In this document: positions 44,940-54,545 of the stretch, one piece after another | Layout: each line of letters opens with the position of its first letter | Numbering within the stretch: position 1 is the first letter of the stretch | DNA from: Phycisphaerae bacterium | Lineage (GTDB): Bacteria; Planctomycetota; Phycisphaerae; Sedimentisphaerales; Anaerobacaceae | DNA: 64,000 nt | Assembly: GCA_012744475.1 (NCBI GenBank) | Contig: JAAYBV010000051.1 | Location: 89,585-153,584, forward strand | Direction of reading: 5' to 3' | Position numbers and translations under genes: made by a program | Notes under the pieces: model-generated | Database searches by the model: none | What the model was told of the DNA's origin: nothing | The model's input: only the letters and a program-made list of their open reading frames with translations

Positions 44940-45018
44940 CGGTCTTCTGCCGACGCGATTGTCCAGTGTTTGTGCAGGTCTTAGGGCACCGGCATTCCTG
45001 AGCCGTTGAAGCGTCTGG

Positions 45019-45142
45019 GTGGCAGCCTCAAGCTCGAAGAGCTTGGGGATGGTTCAGCGCATAGGTGACCTTCTGCTATCGCTTCGCCAGTCAGATCCAC
45101 CATCCCTAAACCTCCGCTGCGCTACGGTTTGAGGCTGCCACG
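45019..45142. repeat. Palindromic intergenic repeat, family A (copy A3)
   Basis: The ends are GTGGCAGCCTCAAGCTC and GGTTTGAGGCTGCCACG, with GCTTGGGGATGG and CCATCCCTAAAC inside. It is a slightly decayed copy of the elements at 17935 and 20526. Confidence 0.8.
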
Positions 45143-45200
45143 CGCCTGCCAGGATGTTCTCACACACACATTGTCCCTGCCGAGGGAGCGGGTGAGAGCC

Positions 45201-45320
45201 GTTTGTAGTGGGCCCGTAAGAGCTTGCCCCATTCGGTTGCACTCAGGGCAGGCTCTGAGCGAAGCCGAAGGGGCATCGAGGCCATGAGAAGCAGCGTCTC
45301 ACGACGCCACTACAAACAGC
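45201..45320. repeat. Intergenic repeat, family B (copy B2)
   Basis: It begins GTTTGTAGTGGGCCCGTAAG and ends GACGCCACTACAAACAGC, so the termini are exact inverted complements over GTTTGTAGTGG. The 90-base interior differs from the other copies and has its own CCCTGAGTGC-like partial complementarity. It runs directly into an A' half-element. Confidence 0.8.
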
Positions 45321-45395
45321 GCTTGCCGATGGTGATACGCGTGCCGTCGAAGCCATCGGCAAACTCCGCCTTGCTCCGTTTGCCGCTGCCACACA
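45321..45395. repeat. Family A' element fused to B2 (copy A'2)
   Basis: GCTTGCCGATGG at the left, CCATCGGCAAAC, then GTTTGCCGCTGCCACAC at the right show this to be an A' element. Its left terminal GTGGCAGCG has been lost or replaced at the junction with B2. Confidence 0.7.
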
Positions 45396-45465
45396 GGGCG
45401 CTCCGTGGTGGAAAACGGGCCTTGCCGCGAAATTCGCACAGACACATTTGCCCCCGGCAGCCAGG

Positions 45466-45494
45466 TTGACCGCTGCTGACGGCGACCGTATAGT
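45466..45494 (+). promoter_or_regulatory. Predicted promoter for the 45578 gene
   Basis: TTGACC at 45466-45471 and TATAGT at 45489-45494 are separated by 17 bases, 84 bases before the start codon at 45578. Confidence 0.55.
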
Positions 45495-45577
45495 GTAATC
45501 GAGGTTCGCGGCCGCAGATGCTGCGACTGGGGCGAAGGCCCCAGGCGAACTCCACCGCGCAAGGGAAGGAGACAGCC

Positions 45578-45988
45578 ATGCATCTCAAGAGAATTCAGAA
45601 GACGATTGCCGTTGGCGTGCTCGTGCTGCTGTTCTGCGCCGCGGCTGCGCTGGGCGGTTTGCGGTTGAGCATTCAATCCGGTCTCGACAAGTGGTGCACC
45701 GTGGCCCAGCAAAGTCATCCGCATCCCGGCGATGACGTCGCGGCCCTGATGGCCTACGTCCAGTCCGAGTCGCATTCCTTGCGCGACCGCAACTACGCCG
45801 TCTGGGCCCTCGGCCAGGCACGGGATGCGCGGGCCTTGCCCCTTCTCGAACGCTACTACACCGGACAGCCGTGCGACCACAGCCGATCTCTCTGCCAGGG
45901 TGAACTCGCCAAGGCGATCAAGCTCTGCCAGGACCCGACGCCCAACCCCCTGTTCATCAGAACGCCCACGGCCCGCGCCCGTTTGTAG
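45578..45988 (+). CDS. Small membrane/secreted protein with a HEAT-like repeat
   Basis: The 136-residue protein starts after AAGGGAAGGAGA and has an N-terminal hydrophobic segment (TIAVGVLVLLFCAAAALGGL) that could be a signal anchor. The soluble part contains SLRDRNYAVWALGQARDARALPLLERYYTG, a PBS-lyase/HEAT-type helical pair. The last residues (RTPTARARL) and the stop codon are read from the beginning of repeat B3, so the original C-terminus may have been different. No specific function can be given. Confidence 0.7.
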   Translation: MHLKRIQKTIAVGVLVLLFCAAAALGGLRLSIQSGLDKWCTVAQQSHPHPGDDVAALMAYVQSESHSLRDRNYAVWALGQARDARALPLLERYYTGQPCDHSRSLCQGELAKAIKLCQDPTPNPLFIRTPTARARL

Positions 45989-46055
45989 TGGGCCCGTGAG
46001 GGCCTGTCACACACCGCTCTCAGGGAAGGCAACGCCTGACGGCGTCACTACAAAC
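45981..46055. repeat. Intergenic repeat, family B (copy B3)
   Basis: It begins GTTTGTAGTGGGCCCGTGAG and ends GGCGTCACTACAAAC. Its first bases supply the stop codon of the 45578 gene. A degraded A' right half (GTTTGTTGCTGCCATACAG) follows at about 46077-46095. Confidence 0.8.
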
Positions 46056-46123
46056 CGCCGCACCGCCAAGGTAGCGTTTGTTGCTGCCATACAGCGATCG
46101 GACTGTGGGTTGCTCAGGCACGG

Positions 46124-46153
46124 GTGGCAGCGGCAAGCTCTGCTTGCCGATGG
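46124..46153. repeat. Family A' left half (truncated copy A'3)
   Basis: GTGGCAGCGGCAAGC followed by GCTTGCCGATGG forms the left hairpin of an A' element, but no right half follows before the small RNA terminator. Confidence 0.6.
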
Positions 46154-46174
46154 GGGGATGGGCGAAATGAGCGC

Positions 46175-46305
46175 AAAAAAATAAGGAGACGAGGGCTTGA
46201 GTAAAGCAATCGATTGTAGGCCCGTCTCCTTGTTGCGATGAGCCGTATCGCACATACCGCGGGTCGTGCTTTCGAGACCAACTGATCTCCGTGTGCACTC
46301 GCAAC
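46175..46305 (-). ncRNA. Candidate structured small RNA (about 130 nt) of unknown class
   Basis: A strong promoter points into a stretch without open frames that ends in an intrinsic terminator. The RNA would begin near 46305 with GUUGCGA, which pairs exactly with UCGCAAC at 46238-46232 to close a junction. Inside are a hairpin GUGC...GAGAUC-AGUU-GGUCUC...GCAC and a smaller one GUAU-GUGCG-AUAC. The terminator stem AAGGAGACG / CGUCUCCUU (46231-46223 with 46191-46183) starts at the very next base and is followed by AUUUUUUU. I cannot match it to 6S, SRP, tmRNA or RNase P RNA. It is flanked by repeat elements and has no adjacent target gene. Confidence 0.65.
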
Positions 46306-46311
46306 ATCTAT

Positions 46312-46340
46312 AGTATACGCAAAAGCGGGCGTCGGGTCAA
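46312..46340 (-). promoter_or_regulatory. Promoter of the candidate small RNA
   Basis: On the minus strand TTGACC (46340-46335) and TATACT (46317-46312) are 17 bases apart. This is one of the closest matches to the sigma-70 consensus in the window, about 7 bases before the predicted RNA start. Confidence 0.65.
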
Positions 46341-46407
46341 ATGATTTTGCGTACGGCCCGGCCTTTTTATGTCCGCGCAGATTTCCCATTTCAGGCGCAG
46401 AGAGTAC

Positions 46408-46506
46408 CGTGTGGCAGCCTCAAACGCGCCAGCGTTTGGGGATGGTTCTCGGCGTAGGCAGCTTCACCATCCCCAAACCTGCGCTACAATCTGAGGCTGC
46501 CACACG
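46408..46506. repeat. Palindromic intergenic repeat, family A (copy A4)
   Basis: The ends are CGTGTGGCAGCCTCAAACGC and CTGAGGCTGCCACACG, with GTTTGGGGATGG and CCATCCCCAAAC inside. It is the shortest full copy, because its central spacer is only about 20 bases. Confidence 0.85.
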
Positions 46507-46535
46507 CACCGTTCTCTTTCAGGGGCGGGAAAGGC

Positions 46536-47654
46536 TCATTCTCCGGTCAGGTATCCGGTGATTCGGACGTCTTCGGCGAAGGCTTTGATCTGGACGTGGT
46601 CCAGGCCGACCGCTGCGGCCAGCGAAGCCATCGGCTCGGCGATCTCAACAGCGCCCTGCGCGCCGAGAATCTTCGGCGCCACGTACACGCAGACTTCATC
46701 GGCCAATCCCTGCCGCAGGAACGATGCGAGGACCTTCGGGCCGCCCTCGACGAGCACCTGCTGAACGCCGCGGCGGCCCAACTCGTCGAGCAGCGAATGC
46801 AGGTCGCAGGCTTCGGACGAGCCGTCGCAGGCGAGAAGCTCGGCTCCCCTCTTGGCGATGCGCTCGGCGTGTCTGGGGTTGGCGTCGAGGGCCGAGCGGC
46901 GCGTGCAGACCAGGACGGGGCTCGCCTTGGGGGTGCGCAGGAGGCGCGATTTCAGCGGGATTCGCAGCGTGCTGTCGAGCACGACGCGGACGGGCTTCTT
47001 GCCCTTGCTCGGTCGCGGCGTCAGCATGGGGTCATCGGCGAGGACCGTGTTGACCCCGACGAGGATCGCGCCGGCGCGGCGGCGCAGCCGGTGGGCGTCC
47101 TTGCGGCTCAGCTCGTTCGAGATCCATCGGCGCTCGGGGCCCTGCTGCGTGTACGCGAGCTTGCCGTCGAGGCTCTGGGCCCACTTGAGCACGACCCAGC
47201 ACCTGCCGGTGGTGACGTGCTTGAAGAACGGCGCGTTGAGCCGGCGGGCCTGGTCCTCGCAGAGGCCGACCTCGACCTCGACGCCCGCCTGACGCAGGCG
47301 CTCGACGCCCTTGCCGCCGGCGTGCGGCGATGGATCGAGCACGGCGACGACGACGCGGGCGATCTGGGCGGCGAGGATCGCCTCGGTGCAGGGGCCGGTC
47401 TTGCCGTGGTGGCAGCAGGGTTCGAGCGTAACGTACATCGTCGCGCCTTCGGGCTTGACGCTGAGGTTGCGGCAGTCTTCGATCGCGTTGACCTCCGCGT
47501 GCGGGCCGCCGAATTTCTTGTGGTAGCCCTTGCCAACGAGCTGGCCGGCCTTGACGATGAGGCAGCCGACCGCCGGATTGGGCTCGACCGAGCCGATTCC
47601 TTTCTCTGCCAGCTTCAACGCCGAGAGCATGAACTTCGCATCCTGTTCGTTCAT
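46536..47654 (-). CDS. ribD: Bifunctional riboflavin biosynthesis deaminase/reductase
   Basis: The 372-residue enzyme performs the second and third steps of riboflavin synthesis on the pyrimidine intermediate. The N-terminal deaminase domain has the zinc motif HAEVNAIEDC and PCCHHGKTGPCTEAI. The C-terminal reductase domain has KWAQSLDGKLAY, WISNELSRKDAHRLRRRAGAILVGVNTVLADDPMLTPR and VLVEGGPKVLASFL. Length is normal. It begins 4 bases after the ligA stop, so it is translated from the ligA transcript. This pairing has no obvious functional logic. Confidence 0.96.
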   Translation of the reverse strand: MNEQDAKFMLSALKLAEKGIGSVEPNPAVGCLIVKAGQLVGKGYHKKFGGPHAEVNAIEDCRNLSVKPEGATMYVTLEPCCHHGKTGPCTEAILAAQIARVVVAVLDPSPHAGGKGVERLRQAGVEVEVGLCEDQARRLNAPFFKHVTTGRCWVVLKWAQSLDGKLAYTQQGPERRWISNELSRKDAHRLRRRAGAILVGVNTVLADDPMLTPRPSKGKKPVRVVLDSTLRIPLKSRLLRTPKASPVLVCTRRSALDANPRHAERIAKRGAELLACDGSSEACDLHSLLDELGRRGVQQVLVEGGPKVLASFLRQGLADEVCVYVAPKILGAQGAVEIAEPMASLAAAVGLDHVQIKAFAEDVRITGYLTGE

Positions 47655-47658
47655 GTCA

Positions 47659-49725
<2,067 letters not shown>

Positions 49726-49811
49726 TTATAATCCCAACGCCGGCTGGATCGCCACGCGAAATTCCCGACGCGGAGCCGAGGGGCCGTGACCACGACAGAT
49801 GTGTCAAAGTC

Positions 49812-49936
49812 GTGTGGCAGTCTCAATCCCGATGCACATCGGGATTGGGGATGGTGAATTGGCCTGGTCTCCCGATTCCAGACGGGCGCGAGTGCCAAGA
49901 ACCATCGGCAAGCCTGCGCTTGCCGCTGCCACACGC
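49812..49936. repeat. Hybrid A/A' palindromic repeat
   Basis: The left half is A-type (CGTGTGGCAGTCTCAA, then TTGGGGATGG). The right half is A'-type (CCATCGGCAAGC, then GCTTGCCGCTGCCACACG). The mix shows that A and A' are modules of one element type. It lies upstream of ligA. The rest of 49669-50205 holds no gene I can support. Confidence 0.8.
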
Positions 49937-50205
49937 ACGCCAAGAGGATATGACAAGTGTGGGCAGGATGAGACGGAGGAAGGGTCAGGGACTGCCTGCG
50001 GGGTCCGTGCCCGCGCGAACCGCCGGCGCGGTGAACGTTGGGAAACGCCACAGAACCCGTCGGTGACAGCCCCCGAGAAAAAAACCACCCTCCTCCAGGG
50101 ATCAACCGGTTCGCGGGGGCGTTGACCGGATGTGGGCCATGATAAGAAGAACGCAGATCGGCCGGGCCGCCCACCGGCCGATCGCGACTTGCTGTCTATC
50201 TGTAG

Positions 50206-50673
50206 CTACCGCGTCGTATTGCCGAATTCGCCGGTGGACAGGTCATAGATGAACACGCCACGCGTCCGCGAGGTGATGTATACGTACCGCCCGCTGACGC
50301 GAAGGACGGCTTCCACCTCCCGTTTGTCGAGCACCCGAGCAGCGCCGGACTGCGCCAGCGTTCTGTGCAGATCCGTGCCGAGTTCGAGAATCAGGTCGTC
50401 GGGAAAGCCGATCCGACGCATGATCCGAACGATGTCGTCCGAGCTGAGGTCCGCCACTTCCTGGTTGGTCTGAGGCACGATGGAAATCCCTCGCACCTGG
50501 CGCGGTCCCTGCGATTCCGGCTCGAAGGTCGACGATGCACTGCGTCGGCCCCCCGAGCCCAGCTCACCCCATTCCACCGGTCGAGCGTGGCATCCGATCA
50601 CCACCAGAACCACCGGCACCAACAGCGCCGCGATGGCTACCATCCCTTTTATGGTCTCTCGTCTGATCCGCAC
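50206..50673 (-). CDS. Small lipoprotein, possible pilotin for the adjacent secretin
   Basis: The 155-residue protein starts at a GTG (50673) with CGAGGAG upstream and has a lipoprotein signal (LLVPVVLVVIGC). The mature domain (DIVRIMRRIGFPDDLILELGTDLHRTLAQSGAARVLD...GVFIYDLSTGEF) matches no family I know. It is 31 bases downstream of the giant secretin gene on the same strand. Small lipoproteins encoded beside secretins often act as pilotins, so that role is suggested by position only. Confidence 0.7.
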   Translation of the reverse strand: MRIRRETIKGMVAIAALLVPVVLVVIGCHARPVEWGELGSGGRRSASSTFEPESQGPRQVRGISIVPQTNQEVADLSSDDIVRIMRRIGFPDDLILELGTDLHRTLAQSGAARVLDKREVEAVLRVSGRYVYITSRTRGVFIYDLSTGEFGNTTR

Positions 50674-50704
50674 GGTTTCTCTGCTCCTCGGCGAACGCCG
50701 GTCA

Positions 50705-53700
50705 TCACCGCAAATTCCTCAGACTGGCCTCAAGGTCGCCACGGGACAGTCCGGGCGTTGCGGTCTGTGCGCCCGAGCCCAACGGCTGCGGCTGCGGCTG
50801 CGGCTGCTGGGGCACGCGCGGCGCCGACCCGGCCCGCACAGTGGTCCCGTCAGGCACCAGACGCGCTGTCACGAACACCGCGATTTCCCTCGTCGACGCC
50901 GAGTTGTCCGTGTTCTTGAACAGGCCGCCCACCAGAGGCAGAGCGTGCAGCCCGGGAACTCGCTTGTCGATCTTCTTCGCGCGATTCTCGGTCAACCCGG
51001 CCAAGGCCACGGTACCGCCGTCCCGGACGGTGACGACGTTCCGGCTGGTCCGCCGCGTCACCAGCGGAAGCTCGCTGCCGGCGGCCTTCGGAATGCTGTC
51101 GCTGACCTCCGTCGCCATCTCCAGCGTGATATCGTTGTTGTCGCCGATCCGCGGCGTAATGCTCAGCTTCGTTCCTGATTCGATCTTCACCATCTCCGTC
51201 TGCGAGTAGAACAGCGAGTTGTTGGTGATCGTCGGAGTCAGCATGAAGTACTCCTCCGTCAGCACGCCCAGTTCCGCCAGACGACCGTCCTGCGCCAGCA
51301 CCTGCGGGTTGCTGACGATCTCCGCCTGGCTGTTCTGCTGCAACAGGTTCAAGGCCATCAGCAACGAATTGGTGAAGGTCTGATCGGGGGTATAGCCGAT
51401 CTGCACGCCCCAGGGCCAAGTGCCGGCATCGTCGAGATTGAACGCGGTGCCGAAGACGCCGGCGCTGATCTGCGGCCAGCCCCACTCGACGCCGAGGTCC
51501 AGCAGGTCGGAGCGTTCCATCGCGACCACGCGGGCATCGAGCAACACCTGCCGCGGCTTGAGGTCCAGCTTCTTGACCTCGCTGACGATCCGCCGCGCCA
51601 GGTCCGGAGGCGCCGTGACCGAGACGAACCGGTTATTCGGGTCGTTGCTCGTCCGCACGTACTGAGCGAAGGCAGGCGAGAGCAATTCCGCGATCCCCAT
51701 CGGGTTGCGGTAGTTCAGGAACACGTTGTGGGTTTCGCTGATCTCCGGGAATGCGTCACCCGTCGCACCGCGGTGGGCCACCAGGTAGTAGTCCGGCGTC
51801 TTCTGAACGATGAACGGCGAGCCGGCCAGGACGACGCGAAGGGCCGTATCGAGATCCACTTCCTTCAGATCGGCATGGACTTCGCCGTACACGTTCGGGT
51901 CCGGAACGATCGTCACGCCCACCGAGTTGGCGATTTCCTGCAAGGTAGACACCAGGTCCTCGCCCTGCCAGGTGTTGGTGATCGGCAGATAGACCAGGTA
52001 CGTGTCCGCGACGGCTTTATACTTGTACTTTGTCTGATCCAGGATCCGCTGGAGGGCCTGCGGAACCTGCATGGGAACCAGGGAGGTGATGTCAAAATCC
52101 ACCACGACGACATCGGGCTTTACCGTCGCGTCGACCGCGATCTTCACACCCGTCCGTTCCGAAATTCGCGTCAGGACGTCCAGCACCGTGGAGCCGCCCG
52201 TGCGTATATCCGGCAGCGGATCAAGCCTCGTCGGCCCCGTCGGCTGCCGATCGCCATTCAGCAGAGGCAGACCTTCGAGCGAATCGCCACCGACATCCGG
52301 CGGCTGCTCCAGCCCCCTGAGGACCTGGTTCTCCTGAGTCAACTGGGCGATCTTGGCCAAGAGCGCCGCTCTCTGTGGATCCGTCTCAGGGCCTGCGGCG
52401 GGCGGCTGCACCGTGGGGGGCTGCACCGCCGGCGTCCTGCCGGTCTCCAGTGGCGTCACAGGCCGCGTCGTATCCTGGCCCTGCGGCGCGACGCGCGCCG
52501 GCGCCGTCCGGTCGATCTTCTCCGTCACGTTGGTATACGGTTTGGTCGGAGGATCGAACTCGAACCCTTCCTTTTCGAAGATCAGATCGCCCGTCCAGCC
52601 GTAGGGAACCTGAATCGTGTACTTGCCCTTGGCGTCGGTGACTGCGGTCGTCCCGCCGGGCTGGGCGGTGACGGTCACACCCTGGATCGGCTCGGTCCCG
52701 TCGAACACGACGCTGTCGGTAATGGTCAGCATCCTGACCTTGGCGCTGAAGCCCGCGCCGGGCACGTTCTGCATGACCGCCTCAAGGGTCTTGTTGGGCG
52801 GCGCGAAGTCGTATCCTTCTTTGGTCGGGGTGATGCGGCCTCTCCAGCCGTGGTCCACCAACAACTGGAACTCGCCGTTAGCATCGGTCGCCGCAGCGCC
52901 GCCGTTGTTGTCGGCCACGACGGAGACGTCCGCGACGGGACCGGCCTCAGACATGATCCGGCCCGAGATCGTCAACTGGATCACGCTGGCCTGATAGTCA
53001 TGACTCATCTGCGAGGCGAGCAGCCCCTCATAGGGACGGCTGGCCGGCTCGAACGTGTAGCCCGGTTTCCTGGGCGTCACGGTCCCGGTCCACTTGTACG
53101 GCACTTCGGCGCTGTACGAACCATCGGGGCCCGTCACGGGCCGGGTGGGCAGACCGTCCATCATCACACCCGCCATGCCGATGACGCTGCCGGAGATGGT
53201 GAATTTGATCGGACTGGCCGTGAATCGCTGATCGGTCTGATCGGTCAGGACGGAGCTGTAAACCTTGTTGCTCGGTTCGAAGGACCAGCCTTCCTTCATC
53301 GGGGTCACCGAGCCGCCCCAGGCGTAGTCGACCTTGGCCGAGTAGAACCCGGTCGCGTCGCTGACCGGGTTGCCGGGCAGACCGTCGAGAGTCACCCCGC
53401 CGGTCCCGGTGTTGCCCGAGATCGTCAACTGCACGATCGCAGAGGTATAATTGTCGCCTTCATGGTCCTCGACCACCTTTGTATAGGGCTTGCTGCTCGG
53501 GGAGAAGGTGTAACCCGGGCGCACCGGGGTGACCTTGCCCGACCAGCCATACGGCACGGTGACCACGTACGCGCCGTCCATGTCGGTGATGGGATTGTCC
53601 GGCAGGCCTTCCAGCGTCACGCCGGGAAGCCCCGTCGAACCGCTGATTCGGTAGGTGAACACCCGGGCGACATAGTTCTCGTTCGTCGCAGACTCCAACA

Positions 53701-54439
53701 CGTTCTCGTACGTGTTCTCGGGGGGAGTGAACTCATGGCCTTCCTTCGTCGGAGTGACCTTGCCCGACCAGTTATACGGAACCTCCACGCGATAGAGGCC
53801 GCCGCCGCTGGTCGTCGGATTGCCGGGCAGACCCTTCATCACCACGCCATCGGCGCCCACCGAGCCGGCGATCGTGAAGGTCAGCTCGTGCGCCGTAAAG
53901 CTCTCGTTCAGCAGGTCCTTCTGGATCGTGCTGTACATTTTGTGACTGGGCTCGAATCGGTAGCCGGCCTTCTCGGGGAGCACCGTTCCGTTCCAGCCAT
54001 AGTCGACGATCGTGCTGTAGCGCCCCGCGGCGTCCGTGACCGGGTCGCCGGGCAGGCCTTTCATCACCACGCCGGGCTGTCCGGCCGAACCGGAAATCTT
54101 GAAGGTCAGCAGTTGGGCCGAGTAGTTCTCTTCGGTCATCGCCGCGGTGACCTTCTGATAGACCTTCTGCTTGGGCTCGAAGGTGTAGCCGAGCTTGACC
54201 GGTGTGACGGTCCCACTCCAGCCATACTGCACCTCAGCGGTGTAAACGCCGTTATCATCGGTCGTTGTATCGGGCAGACCCTGCATGGTGACGCCGGGCA
54301 GACCGACCGAGCCCGAGATGACGTACTTCTTCACCTTGGCTATGGTCGATTGACTGTGCGTCACCGGCGCGAGCCACAAGACCACGCACAGGACCATCAC
54401 CCCGCCCGATAAAATCCTACCGATCTGTTGCCTTGCCAT
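50705..54439 (-). CDS. Giant secretin with eight N-terminal Ig-like repeats
   Basis: The 1244-residue protein has a signal sequence, then eight tandem repeats of about 75 residues (about 37-650). The core is ISGSxGxPGVxMxGLPGNP...Y...VPYGWSGxVTPxKxGYxFxP; six are regular and the last two divergent. They resemble carboxypeptidase-regulatory or CNA-B-like beta-sandwiches. A proline-rich linker and a short coiled coil (ALLAKIAQLTQENQVLRGL) lead to secretin N-domains (VLDVLTRISERTGVKIAVD...; STLQEIANSVGVTIVPD) and the outer-membrane secretin barrel with VPGLHALPLVGGLFKN. Secretins make large outer-membrane channels for type II/III secretion or pili. The other core genes of those systems are absent here. 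The start at 54439 follows AAAGGGA. Confidence 0.9.
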   Translation of the reverse strand: MARQQIGRILSGGVMVLCVVLWLAPVTHSQSTIAKVKKYVISGSVGLPGVTMQGLPDTTTDDNGVYTAEVQYGWSGTVTPVKLGYTFEPKQKVYQKVTAAMTEENYSAQLLTFKISGSAGQPGVVMKGLPGDPVTDAAGRYSTIVDYGWNGTVLPEKAGYRFEPSHKMYSTIQKDLLNESFTAHELTFTIAGSVGADGVVMKGLPGNPTTSGGGLYRVEVPYNWSGKVTPTKEGHEFTPPENTYENVLESATNENYVARVFTYRISGSTGLPGVTLEGLPDNPITDMDGAYVVTVPYGWSGKVTPVRPGYTFSPSSKPYTKVVEDHEGDNYTSAIVQLTISGNTGTGGVTLDGLPGNPVSDATGFYSAKVDYAWGGSVTPMKEGWSFEPSNKVYSSVLTDQTDQRFTASPIKFTISGSVIGMAGVMMDGLPTRPVTGPDGSYSAEVPYKWTGTVTPRKPGYTFEPASRPYEGLLASQMSHDYQASVIQLTISGRIMSEAGPVADVSVVADNNGGAAATDANGEFQLLVDHGWRGRITPTKEGYDFAPPNKTLEAVMQNVPGAGFSAKVRMLTITDSVVFDGTEPIQGVTVTAQPGGTTAVTDAKGKYTIQVPYGWTGDLIFEKEGFEFDPPTKPYTNVTEKIDRTAPARVAPQGQDTTRPVTPLETGRTPAVQPPTVQPPAAGPETDPQRAALLAKIAQLTQENQVLRGLEQPPDVGGDSLEGLPLLNGDRQPTGPTRLDPLPDIRTGGSTVLDVLTRISERTGVKIAVDATVKPDVVVVDFDITSLVPMQVPQALQRILDQTKYKYKAVADTYLVYLPITNTWQGEDLVSTLQEIANSVGVTIVPDPNVYGEVHADLKEVDLDTALRVVLAGSPFIVQKTPDYYLVAHRGATGDAFPEISETHNVFLNYRNPMGIAELLSPAFAQYVRTSNDPNNRFVSVTAPPDLARRIVSEVKKLDLKPRQVLLDARVVAMERSDLLDLGVEWGWPQISAGVFGTAFNLDDAGTWPWGVQIGYTPDQTFTNSLLMALNLLQQNSQAEIVSNPQVLAQDGRLAELGVLTEEYFMLTPTITNNSLFYSQTEMVKIESGTKLSITPRIGDNNDITLEMATEVSDSIPKAAGSELPLVTRRTSRNVVTVRDGGTVALAGLTENRAKKIDKRVPGLHALPLVGGLFKNTDNSASTREIAVFVTARLVPDGTTVRAGSAPRVPQQPQPQPQPLGSGAQTATPGLSRGDLEASLRNLR

Positions 54440-54545
54440 AGGTCAACGTCCCTTTCTGTAGCCGTTTCTACGCCATCCCACGGCTTTCCCACATCTATCG
54501 GCGATCCCGCGCCCTGGTTTGAGCAAAAACCGCCCCCGCGGCATG

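Noticed and set aside
46175..46305. Small RNA as 6S, SRP or tRNA
   Set aside because: There is no large central bulge of 6S, no GGAA/AGCAGCC SRP loop and no T-arm or CCA-type end.
17935..46506. Family A repeats as a CRISPR array
   Set aside because: Copies are dispersed singly, are internally palindromic over about 100 bases and have no regular spacers or cas genes.
51728..54412. An 894-codon open frame on the plus strand opposite the secretin gene
   Set aside because: It mirrors the tandem repeats of the secretin in a GC-rich sequence. It has no signal or family match, and the minus-strand protein is clearly real.
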